Positions 15,355-21,978 of a stretch of 21,978 nucleotides of DNA are shown here, piece after piece. Source of the DNA: CAZAOY01 sp964486925 (GTDB taxonomy: Bacteria > Bacillota > Clostridia > Oscillospirales > Ruminococcaceae); contig CAZAOY010000044.1 of the NCBI GenBank assembly GCA_964486925.1, forward strand, positions 1-21,978, written 5' to 3'. Under the pieces are notes generated by a model. That model searched no databases and was not told the DNA's origin. It saw only the letters and a list, made by a program, of their open reading frames with translations. Each line of letters opens with the position of its first letter. The first letter of the stretch is position 1. The position numbers were made by a program, and so were the translations under genes.

Positions 15355-16209
15355 ATGCAAAAACAACTATCTTTGCAGGAACATATAAAGTTTCATGATG
15401 TGGCGCTGGAGGATGAGTTCCCTATCTCCTTCTTTAGGTATACCCAGACTAGGACAGCGGTAAAACAGCTACACTACCACAATGCCTTTGAGATAGGTAT
15501 CTGCTTAGAGGGGAGCGGGGTATTCTTTGTTGATAATCTGGTTTTCTCCTTTAAAAAGGGGGATGTTTCCTTTGTTTATCCAAATCAGCCGCATATTGCA
15601 AAGAATGCTAACGAGATTAAGAGCGAATGGTACTTTATTACGGTGGATATAGATAGGCTTTTTATTGTGGAAAAAGCTTTGCTTTCTTCACTATTGCTAA
15701 GCAAAGGACAGCTAAAAAGCGTTATCGGTAAGCGGCTAGACCCTTCCATCTCACGTCTGGTGTTAATGCTGATAGATGAGTTAGACGGCAAAAAAGCGGA
15801 GTATAGAGAGGTTTCACGCTTAATCCTAAAGGTTATCCTGCAAAAGCTACTGCGGATAGAGCATGAAAGCTCACAGATAGAGCTGTCCACCGACTTTACC
15901 ACAGTATCCCCCGCGTTGTCACATATCGCGTCATTCTATGCTGAGGAAATTACGATAGAACAGCTGGCAAAATGCTGTCACCTTAGCCAGACCCATTTTC
16001 GTGTGGTGTTCAAAAAAGCAACGGGACACTCTCCGCTAACCTACCTTACAGATATACGCATGAAGATTGCAAAGACCCTTCTATCCTCCACAAAGCTACC
16101 GATAGTAACGGTATCGGAGAATGTAGGCTACAAATCCCTCTCATCCTTTAACCGCACCTTTAAGCAGTGGTTTAATACCACACCCAGTGAGTATCGTAGG
16201 TTACGTTAA
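15355..16209 (+). CDS. AraC-family regulator with cupin sensor domain
   Basis: A 284-residue sugar-type regulator. The N-terminal cupin-like ligand domain has HYHNAFEIG (residues 40-48), GSGVFFVDN and KKGDVSFVYPNQPH. The C-terminal AraC domain (about 190-284) holds two helix-turn-helix units: IEQLAKCCHLSQTHFRVVFKK and VTVSENVGYKSLSSFNRTFKQ, ending in the usual PSEYRRLR. The ribosome binding site is GAGGAT. It is the only specific regulator among the sugar genes and the only plus-strand gene there. It probably activates the divergent ADP-ribosylglycohydrolase gene and perhaps the phosphorylase, UroD-like and xylA units. The ligand is unknown. Confidence 0.95.
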   Translation: MQKQLSLQEHIKFHDVALEDEFPISFFRYTQTRTAVKQLHYHNAFEIGICLEGSGVFFVDNLVFSFKKGDVSFVYPNQPHIAKNANEIKSEWYFITVDIDRLFIVEKALLSSLLLSKGQLKSVIGKRLDPSISRLVLMLIDELDGKKAEYREVSRLILKVILQKLLRIEHESSQIELSTDFTTVSPALSHIASFYAEEITIEQLAKCCHLSQTHFRVVFKKATGHSPLTYLTDIRMKIAKTLLSSTKLPIVTVSENVGYKSLSSFNRTFKQWFNTTPSEYRRLR

Positions 16210-16241
16210 AAAGTTATATCGTTACATAATAATACAAAAAG

Positions 16242-16278
16242 TTAATTGTCGATAGCTTTACAGCACACCGACAATTAA
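16242..16278. terminator. Bidirectional terminator holding a stop codon in its loop
   Basis: Ten-pair perfect stem TTAATTGTCG / CGACAATTAA. On the minus strand CTTTTTG follows. The 17-base loop contains the TAA stop codon of the 177-residue gene. It separates the convergent AraC-type and 177-residue genes. Confidence 0.75.
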
Positions 16279-16791
16279 AAATATTAGCGTACTACCTAAT
16301 ATCTCGATATCGTTTAGGTAGACGGTATTCTCCAGTACATACTCTGCGGGCTCGATAACACGTCCATCCAGTGACATTATCGACCGAAGTAGAGAGATAG
16401 AAGCGTCGGTTTCACGAATGCTGGATATCCCTATATGGTTTCGGCTACGATAACCACAGGTGTAGATGGTGGGGGAGTGGTGGGCGATTGGCCTTAGTAA
16501 GCTAACATAGTCCTCTGCGCAGATTAGGGTGGAGGACTTGTTAATCACATTAATATGTTCGGAAATGCTAAAGTCTTTTAAGAATACGATGGTATTTGTA
16601 TCTCTGATATCCTCTAGACTAGGGGTGAACAGCAGTGTTAGTACAGGCTTTTGGGTATCCCCCGCATTATAAAAGTAGGATGCTTCTCCGTGGTATGATA
16701 CAAGCACCAGATACCGTTTAGATAAATTATCCGATAAAAACTGCAAAAAATCAAGATTTCTCTTATGCTCGATAACACGTATAACCTGCAT
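16258..16791 (-). CDS. Conserved-looking protein of unknown function (177 residues)
   Basis: Not recognised with confidence. The N-terminal half alternates strand and helix like a Rossmann-type alpha/beta domain (VIEHKRNLDFLQFLSDNLSKR YLVLVSY, then NTIVFLKDF and STLICAEDY). The C-terminal half has TIYTCGYRSRNHIGISSIRE and MSLDGRVIEPAEYVL, a layout reminiscent of small clostridial Mur-ligase-like proteins; this is recollection, not a match. The last 15 residues are hydrophobic (ILGSTLIFLIVGVL). Its ribosome binding site (AAGGGGGATTTGTT before ATG) is almost the same as that of the UroD-like gene 147 bases upstream. A TATAAT at 16850-16845 on the minus strand may be its own -10, but no good -35 was found. 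Confidence 0.65.
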   Translation of the reverse strand: MQVIRVIEHKRNLDFLQFLSDNLSKRYLVLVSYHGEASYFYNAGDTQKPVLTLLFTPSLEDIRDTNTIVFLKDFSISEHINVINKSSTLICAEDYVSLLRPIAHHSPTIYTCGYRSRNHIGISSIRETDASISLLRSIMSLDGRVIEPAEYVLENTVYLNDIEILGSTLIFLIVGVL

Positions 16792-16938
16792 AACAAATCC
16801 CCCTTAAAATAGAGTATGGAGATATTATCTGCAAACTTTTACTGATTATACAAATCATTCCAGATATCATGTTACAAAGGTTTATAGAAGTAGTGTTAGT
16901 ATATAATGCTCCATGGTATAAAAACACAGCTATATCTT

Positions 16939-18063
16939 TTAACTACAAGCCTGCCTTAGCTTTTCGCAGTAGTACTGCACATTCTCAAACCTTGCGTCTG
17001 GGGCGATTCTGTGGTCAGGGCAGGGGATGTATCCTCCTAGCTCTATTAACGGTTTTAGCCTATTAATCTCCTCGTCAACCGCCTTGTAGTCCTTGGCAAA
17101 TACCGTCTTGTTCATCCCGCCGATCCCTCTAAGCACCTTACCATACCGTTCCCGCCATGGTGCGATGGATGCGTTCCAGGTGCCAACCTCCATTGGAAAC
17201 ATGGTGTTTACGCCGTTTTTAATCCAGGTCGGGATTAAGCTGTCGATTAAACCATCACAGTCTAGCGAGATTATATCGATTCCGTGCTCTGCTAAAAGAT
17301 CGTTGTTGCGTTTATAGTATGGGCCTACCACCTCGTCAAAGACGCTAGGGGTTACAAGCGGGCCGTTTTTGTAGCAGATATCCTCCCAGTAGTGTGCGTA
17401 GTCAAATTTAACCCCTGTAGCGAGTGCGAGCTTTATCCCCTCGTAGGAGATGTCCGCAAAGGCTTTTACAATCTCACGGTAAAGCTCCTCATCGTCAGCA
17501 TAGAGGTAGCTAAGGTGCTCCACCCCTAGGTAGTTTCGCATTGTCCCGATAAGCGAGCCGCACATTAATCCAATCGGTAGCTCTCGCTCCTTAGGTGCGG
17601 GCAGGGATTTAATGTAGCCTAGATCTATCCGATCTGGGGTAAACTGCATTCTCGGCAGGTATAGCTCCTCCCATGCTTTGCGGTCGGTTAGGGATGTGCC
17701 GATCTCTGCGGGGATGGTAACAAGACCTGGTTTTTCCAGCACGATAAGCCCACACTCATCCCGTACGATACGGCTACCATCAGCCTTTTCTTCGATAACC
17801 TCCTTTTCAAAGGCGGGATTTAGTCCTGTGTTAAACCCCACACAGCCGCCCCAGTTGTAGTCAAACCCCAGTAGCTTCATAATGTTTTTGTCGCCTTCGC
17901 CGTTGTCACCGTGTGCCTTGTAGTCATTTGCATCCTCTACCGAGATATGACCTTCCTCTGCCCATCTATCTAGCGTTTCCCCCCAATACCCAAAGGATAG
18001 AATCGGCATACGCTTATAGCTTTGATACCGTAATATTGCTAAAGTATTCTCCCTAAGTGTCAT
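16939..18063 (-). CDS. Uroporphyrinogen-decarboxylase-like (UroD/MtaA superfamily) protein
   Basis: A 374-residue cytosolic TIM-barrel protein of the UroD/methyltransferase superfamily, starting MTLRENTLAILRYQSYKRMP as these do. Later blocks include IISLDCDGLIDSLIPTWIKNGVNTMFPMEVG, RGIGGMNKTVFAKD and the ending LIELGGYIPCPDHRIAPDARFENVQYYCEKL. True haem-pathway UroD enzymes differ in their N-terminal arginine-rich substrate motif, and no haem gene is nearby, so haem synthesis is unlikely. The superfamily also includes methyl-transfer enzymes acting on small methylated compounds. Such homologues are frequent in plant-sugar loci without a proven reaction. AAGGGGGATTTAT precedes the ATG. It has its own promoter upstream. 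Confidence 0.85.
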   Translation of the reverse strand: MTLRENTLAILRYQSYKRMPILSFGYWGETLDRWAEEGHISVEDANDYKAHGDNGEGDKNIMKLLGFDYNWGGCVGFNTGLNPAFEKEVIEEKADGSRIVRDECGLIVLEKPGLVTIPAEIGTSLTDRKAWEELYLPRMQFTPDRIDLGYIKSLPAPKERELPIGLMCGSLIGTMRNYLGVEHLSYLYADDEELYREIVKAFADISYEGIKLALATGVKFDYAHYWEDICYKNGPLVTPSVFDEVVGPYYKRNNDLLAEHGIDIISLDCDGLIDSLIPTWIKNGVNTMFPMEVGTWNASIAPWRERYGKVLRGIGGMNKTVFAKDYKAVDEEINRLKPLIELGGYIPCPDHRIAPDARFENVQYYCEKLRQACS

Positions 18064-18099
18064 ATAAATCCCCCTTAATACTTGATTACTATAAGTAAT

Positions 18100-18127
18100 A
18101 TTATAATGTAAATAGTTAAAATTACAA
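18100..18127 (-). promoter_or_regulatory. Promoter of the UroD-like gene
   Basis: On the minus strand TTGTAA (18127-18122), 16 bases, TATAAT (18105-18100), leader about 30 bases. Confidence 0.6.
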
Positions 18128-18136
18128 ATGCTTTTA

Positions 18137-18157
18137 TTGCGGATAAATTCCGTAATA
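18137..18157 (-). promoter_or_regulatory. Inverted repeat upstream of the UroD-like promoter
   Basis: ATTGCGGA-N5-TCCGTAAT, seven of eight pairs matched, lies about ten bases upstream of the -35 of the UroD-like promoter. This is where an activator such as the AraC-type protein could sit; binding is not shown. Confidence 0.35.
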
Positions 18158-18198
18158 TTGCTTTTTTAGGTGATATTATGTTATGTACAAATGTAGGA

Positions 18199-18239
18199 AA
18201 TACCATATAGGCAGATACAATTCGTACCTATATGGTATT
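18199..18239 (-). terminator. Terminator-like hairpin after the xylA operon
   Basis: Thirteen-pair perfect stem AATACCATATAGG / CCTATATGGTATT with a 15-base loop, 24 bases after the oxidoreductase stop. On the minus strand TTCCTACATTTG follows, so the T-tract is poor. It separates the xylA unit from the UroD-like promoter. Confidence 0.55.
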
Positions 18240-18263
18240 GTGGTTTATTTATTTAAAGTTAAA

Positions 18264-19286
18264 CTATCTATACACCCGCTCTACTATCTCTTGTGCCTTC
18301 ACACCTTGGGCGAGGTCTGCTAGGATGTCGGATCTTCTGCCGCAGTTTATGCTCTGGCAGAATTCAATTAGTGCGGCGGTGTGGGCGGACTGTAGGAATC
18401 CCTTGCAGTCCCGCTGTGAAGGGTAGTGTAGGCGGTTTAGCATGTTTTCACCCGCACTTACGATGGTGGTACTGCCCTTTTCAAAGTCGCATACATTAAC
18501 GGTATGCGGCGCTTTCATGTCCGCTGTGATAGACCCCTTCTCGCCGTACACCTCGAAGATGTCGCTGTTGTAGCTTTGGGCTAGGATACGGGATACCTCG
18601 ATAGTACCCTCTATCCCGCTTGCTAGGGTAACGTGGCAGAAGGCATGCTCGTCCACCTTACTGCGGTCGGGGAACTGGATGTGGGTTTTAGACTGGATAT
18701 CGGCGATATCCCCTAGAATGTATCGAACGGTGTCTACTAGGTGGATACCTAGATCTAGCATAGCACCCCCGCCGTTCTCTGGCAGAACCCGCCAACCTGA
18801 TTTTTTGCTGCTTAGATACCCGCTATGGAATAGCGCTGTCTTAAAGGTAATAACCTTGCCGATCATACCCGATTTTACCATAGCTTTTATCATGTTAACC
18901 GCAGGTAACATACGGTATACCAAAGCACATCCGTTAATTATACCGCTCTGCTCTGCCATATGTGCCGCTTCCTTAGCAGTAGCCAGATCCTGTGCTACAG
19001 GCTTTTCACAGTAGACAGAGAGTCCACGAGCCGCCGCCTTTGCGATATAATTAAGATGAGCGTTGTTTGGGGTGCAGATATCAATAAAGTCTAGGGATTC
19101 GGATGAAACCATATCACTAAAATCTTGGTAGTTTTTAATAGAAGAGATCTTATGCTCGTTAGGCGAACGTGTTAGCGTTGCCGCTGGGTTAATGCTGTAA
19201 TCAAGACTAAAGTTTATGTTGGCGTCGTATGCCGCTAGCAGATGGGTTTTTGCGATCCCTCCGTAACCTACAATTGCAAAATTCAT
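18264..19286 (-). CDS. Gfo/Idh/MocA-family oxidoreductase
   Basis: A 340-residue NAD(P)-dependent sugar or polyol dehydrogenase. The Rossmann motif is FAIVGYGGIAKTH (residues 3-15), the family Lys motif is CEKP (K95), and the C-terminal catalytic block is GGGAMLDLGIHLVD (D178, H182). It has no signal peptide. Its ATG overlaps the TGA of the GH28-fold gene by four bases (ATGA) and has only a weak ribosome binding site, so it is made by translational coupling. This fixes it as a functional partner of that gene. Likely substrates are uronic acids, deoxy sugars or oligosaccharides released upstream; the exact sugar is not readable. Confidence 0.92.
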   Translation of the reverse strand: MNFAIVGYGGIAKTHLLAAYDANINFSLDYSINPAATLTRSPNEHKISSIKNYQDFSDMVSSESLDFIDICTPNNAHLNYIAKAAARGLSVYCEKPVAQDLATAKEAAHMAEQSGIINGCALVYRMLPAVNMIKAMVKSGMIGKVITFKTALFHSGYLSSKKSGWRVLPENGGGAMLDLGIHLVDTVRYILGDIADIQSKTHIQFPDRSKVDEHAFCHVTLASGIEGTIEVSRILAQSYNSDIFEVYGEKGSITADMKAPHTVNVCDFEKGSTTIVSAGENMLNRLHYPSQRDCKGFLQSAHTAALIEFCQSINCGRRSDILADLAQGVKAQEIVERVYR

Positions 19287-20599
19287 ACATTCTCTCTTTC
19301 ATTAATAAAGCTTTTAGCGGTATCTCCGTTGCTATCGATACCTCTTACGTTATGCAAAAATACATCCTTTGCACCTTGGATATGCAGAAAATATTCCTTA
19401 CCGTCCTGCTTTATTGTGTCAATCTGCTTAGCGGGTGCTAGGTCAAAGCTTCGTCCCTTTAACATTAGATTATCGCTAGGCTTTAGCGTTACAAATACAT
19501 TAGACAAAGTAATGTTTTGGATATTTTCCTGCTCGCCTACGATACCGATTGCGTTCTCGGCGGTGCAGATTATCGAGTTAAAGAAGATGTTTCTAACGTT
19601 AACATTATACCCCCTTTGTGGGATATCATCCGAATAGCTGTGGTGATACCTTCCCATTATAAGGATTGGCTCGCCGTTACCCCACCAGTTGCCCGCTCTT
19701 ACCCTGGTATCAAGCACCATATTGCTAACGGTAACGTTCTCGACTAACCCCGACCCGACGCTTGACATTATGCAAAACGCACGGTTACTCTCCTTAATAA
19801 CGCAGTTAGACACCGAAACATTACGGATAATGCTATGCATATAGCCGATAACGATTGCCTTTGAGAAGCTTTTAAGACGACAGTTTGAGATTACGATATC
19901 CTCGCATGGTACGCTCCAGTCGGTGATAGCGGAGAGTGCTATACAGTCGTCTGCTGTATCGATGTTACAGCCTGTGATAAAAACCCCTTTGCAGGAGCAA
20001 AAATGCATACCGTCGTTGTTTGGTACCCTCTCGTTGCCTTTAATGGTAGAGTTATTAACCCTAATGTTTTCGCTCTCCACAAAGGTTAGCGTCCAACAGG
20101 AGGCGTCTAGCACCTTTATTCCGTCTATGGTCACATTCTGGCAACGGTAGAAGAAGATAGGCTGTGACGGTCTAACCTCATGGGTTACGGTACATTCCTT
20201 AATCTGCTCATCGGTAAACGGTACTTTAGAATCGGGGATTATCGGCTTACTAAAGTCATAGAAGGAGCTTCCGTTAAGGTCGATTGTACCCTCTCCCGAG
20301 ATGGTGATGTTTTTGCCATAGAGTGAGTAGATTAAAGAGATACACCGCCCCATCTCGTTATGCATATATCCGTTAAAGATGTAGTCCTCAAAGTTTTCAC
20401 TCCCCTTAAGCACAGCGCCCTTTGCAAGGCACATCGACACATTCTTAAGGTTTAAAGTACCTGTTTTAAACTCACCCGAAGGTATGTATAGCGTACCGCC
20501 GGCAAGCTCTGCGGCGTCGATTGCCGCTTGTATTGCCGTAGTCTGTACCGCGCCGTTATTGGCTACTGCACCGTAGTTTAGTATGTTAAAAGTATTCAT
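19283..20599 (-). CDS. GH28-fold (polygalacturonase-like) cytosolic protein with altered active site
   Basis: A 438-residue right-handed beta-helix protein starting with the pectate-lyase-like block FNILNYGAVANNGAVQTTAIQAAIDAA. Repeated N-x-V/I-x-I-x-N/D coils follow. Acidic GH28 residues are kept: NNDG (D196) and TADDCIAL (D217, D218). The usual GHG stretch reads FSKAIVIGYM (K247 near the His position) and the RIK stretch reads RAFCIM (F275, I277), so the His, Arg and Lys of canonical polygalacturonases are missing by my alignment. There is no signal peptide, unlike secreted pectinases, so it would act on imported oligosaccharides or a modified substrate. It starts 14 bases after xylA and overlaps the oxidoreductase gene by four bases. 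Confidence 0.85.
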   Translation of the reverse strand: MNTFNILNYGAVANNGAVQTTAIQAAIDAAELAGGTLYIPSGEFKTGTLNLKNVSMCLAKGAVLKGSENFEDYIFNGYMHNEMGRCISLIYSLYGKNITISGEGTIDLNGSSFYDFSKPIIPDSKVPFTDEQIKECTVTHEVRPSQPIFFYRCQNVTIDGIKVLDASCWTLTFVESENIRVNNSTIKGNERVPNNDGMHFCSCKGVFITGCNIDTADDCIALSAITDWSVPCEDIVISNCRLKSFSKAIVIGYMHSIIRNVSVSNCVIKESNRAFCIMSSVGSGLVENVTVSNMVLDTRVRAGNWWGNGEPILIMGRYHHSYSDDIPQRGYNVNVRNIFFNSIICTAENAIGIVGEQENIQNITLSNVFVTLKPSDNLMLKGRSFDLAPAKQIDTIKQDGKEYFLHIQGAKDVFLHNVRGIDSNGDTAKSFINERENV

Positions 20600-20613
20600 G
20601 TTACCTGTTTCCT

Positions 20614-21933
20614 TTATAAGCTAAACATTACCGAGTTTATAACGTTTTCTAGGTATTCCTGTCTGCCGCTTGATACCTTGCTAACCTCCTGTAGGTTAAC
20701 TGCGTAGTCATAAAGCTCCTGTAGTGTGGTGTTTCCAGACACAATCTTCTCGCCGATACCTGTTTTATATGAGCTGTATCGATCCTCCACAAAGCTATCA
20801 ATCCTGCCGTCGGTGATTAGCTTATCCGCAATCTTTAGTCCTAGCGCAAAGGCGTCCATCCCCGCAATGTAGGATAGGAAGATATCTTCGCCTTCGTAAG
20901 AAGAACGCCGAACCTTAGCATCAAAGTTTAACCCGCCGTTTACAAGTCCTCCCGCTTTAAGCACCTCATACATGCACATAGCGGTTTCATAAACATTGGT
21001 AGGGAACTGGTCGGTATCCCAGCCTAGCAGTAGGTCACCTTGGTTTGCGTCGATTGAACCTAACGAGTTGTTCTCCCTTGCTACACGTAACTCATGCTGG
21101 AAGGTATGGCCTGCTAGCGTTGCATGGTTTGCCTCTACGTTCATCTTAAAGTCATTCTCCAGACCGTATTTTCGTAAGAATGCCAACACGGTGGACACAT
21201 CAAAGTCGTACTGGTGTTTTGTTGGCTCTTTTGGTTTTGGTTCGATAAAGAAGTCGCCCTTAAAGCCGATAGACCTGCCGTAGTTAACCGCTAGCTTCAT
21301 TAGTCTTGCCATGTTGTCGAGCTCTAGCCCCATATCGGTGTTAAGTAGGGTTTCGTAACCTTCACGTCCGCCCCAGAATACATATCCGGTTCCGCCAAGT
21401 CTTACGGTAATATCAAGTGCCTTTTTAATCTGCGCCGCCGCAAATGCAAATACGTCCGCATCGCAAGAAGTACCCGCACCGTTCATATAACGTGGGTTAG
21501 AGAAGCAGTTTGCAGTACCCCAAAGTAGCTTTTTGCCATGCTTCTTCATTAACTCCTCGATAAGGTCGGTGATAACGTCAAGGTTTTCGTTGGTTTTTTG
21601 TAGGGTGGTTTCTTCCGGTGCGATATCTCTATCATGGAAGCAGAAGTATTCGATACCAAGCTTATCCATAATCTCAAACCCTGCATAAACCTTGTTTTTG
21701 TAGATAGACAGTGGATCAGTCCCACCAAAGGTTTTGTCCTGTGTACCACGTCCAAACATGTCAAGCCCATCCCCACATAGGGTGTGCCAGTAGGACATAG
21801 CAAACTTTAGGTGATCCTTCATAGCCTTGCCGCTAACTATAGCGTTAGCGTCGTAGTGTTTAAATGCCAATGCATTTTTAGAATCCTTGCCTTCGTATGG
21901 GATCTTTGGAATCCCTTTAAAAATCTCGTTCAT
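20614..21933 (-). CDS. xylA: Xylose isomerase
   Basis: A 439-residue cytosolic enzyme converting D-xylose to D-xylulose (and glucose to fructose), the usual length of class II xylose isomerases. Catalytic and metal residues are all visible. H100 and D103 lie in FCFHDRD, and VFWGGREG follows. E231 and K233 lie in IEPKPKEPTKHQYDFD, E267 and H270 in VEANHATLAGHTFQHE. D295 lies in DANQGD, D306 and D308 in GWDTDQF. AGGAGG-like GGAGGAACTAAT precedes the ATG. First visible gene of the operon with the GH28-fold and oxidoreductase genes. Xylulokinase is not in the window. A palindrome lies just upstream. Confidence 0.98.
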   Translation of the reverse strand: MNEIFKGIPKIPYEGKDSKNALAFKHYDANAIVSGKAMKDHLKFAMSYWHTLCGDGLDMFGRGTQDKTFGGTDPLSIYKNKVYAGFEIMDKLGIEYFCFHDRDIAPEETTLQKTNENLDVITDLIEELMKKHGKKLLWGTANCFSNPRYMNGAGTSCDADVFAFAAAQIKKALDITVRLGGTGYVFWGGREGYETLLNTDMGLELDNMARLMKLAVNYGRSIGFKGDFFIEPKPKEPTKHQYDFDVSTVLAFLRKYGLENDFKMNVEANHATLAGHTFQHELRVARENNSLGSIDANQGDLLLGWDTDQFPTNVYETAMCMYEVLKAGGLVNGGLNFDAKVRRSSYEGEDIFLSYIAGMDAFALGLKIADKLITDGRIDSFVEDRYSSYKTGIGEKIVSGNTTLQELYDYAVNLQEVSKVSSGRQEYLENVINSVMFSL

Positions 21934-21958
21934 ATTAGTTCCTCCATAATATTTTTAT

Positions 21959-21975
21959 GTATAGTAAAGCTATAC
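21959..21975 (-). promoter_or_regulatory. Candidate operator upstream of xylA
   Basis: Inverted repeat GTATAG-N5-CTATAC about 25 bases before the xylA start. It shares TGTATAGCTT and TATACA with the GH4 operator at 2803-2817. The promoter itself cannot be judged because the window ends here. Confidence 0.4.
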
Positions 21976-21978
21976 AAT

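Noticed and set aside
16939..18063. Haem biosynthesis hemE
   Set aside because: The N-terminal arginine-rich substrate motif of UroD was not seen and no other haem gene is nearby.
18293..18499. Plus-strand frames opposite the oxidoreductase
   Set aside because: Antisense to a conserved enzyme; Cys/Arg-rich text unlike a real protein.

Overview
The window looks like a chromosomal segment of a low-GC, Gram-positive anaerobe of the Clostridia that feeds on plant polysaccharides. The evidence is consensus SigA promoters, strong AGGAGG-type ribosome binding sites, intrinsic terminators, a PadR/DUF1700/DUF4097 operon, a WG-repeat secreted protein and a long run of sugar-utilisation genes. Genus cannot be fixed by reading alone. 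No rRNA, tRNA, CRISPR array, insertion sequence or prophage gene was seen.

Left part (1-8.9 kb), envelope and regulation. A membrane-anchored NodB polysaccharide deacetylase with two Ig-like repeats faces a GH4 6-phospho-glycosidase on the other strand. The GH4 gene and the WG-repeat exported protein are divergent, each with a good promoter. Next is a three-gene PadR - DUF1700 (HAAS) - DUF4097 operon whose promoter is built from two perfect palindromes. After a short stretch holding a possible gene remnant come three minus-strand genes, read in the order XRE regulator with two membrane helices, small membrane-anchored protein, HAD phosphatase. Their promoter carries a 13-bp palindrome over the -35.

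Right part (8.9-22 kb), carbohydrate metabolism, almost all on the minus strand. One transcription unit runs from a 1062-residue GH94-like glycoside phosphorylase through a nitroreductase to a PfkB fructokinase. An ADP-ribosylglycohydrolase-family gene is divergent from an AraC-type regulator. A 177-residue protein of unknown function and a uroporphyrinogen-decarboxylase-like protein follow. At the right edge an operon runs xylA (xylose isomerase) - GH28-fold protein - Gfo/Idh/MocA oxidoreductase, tightly spaced and partly overlapping.

The right part reads as a sugar-processing locus without its own transporter in the window. Xylose isomerase coupled to a cytosolic GH28-fold protein and an oxidoreductase suggests intracellular handling of a xylose- and uronate-containing oligosaccharide, for example from xylogalacturonan; this is inference. 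The least explained parts are the GH28-fold protein lacking the usual His and Arg/Lys catalytic-site residues, the UroD-like and ADP-ribosylglycohydrolase-like genes in a sugar locus, and the 177-residue protein.
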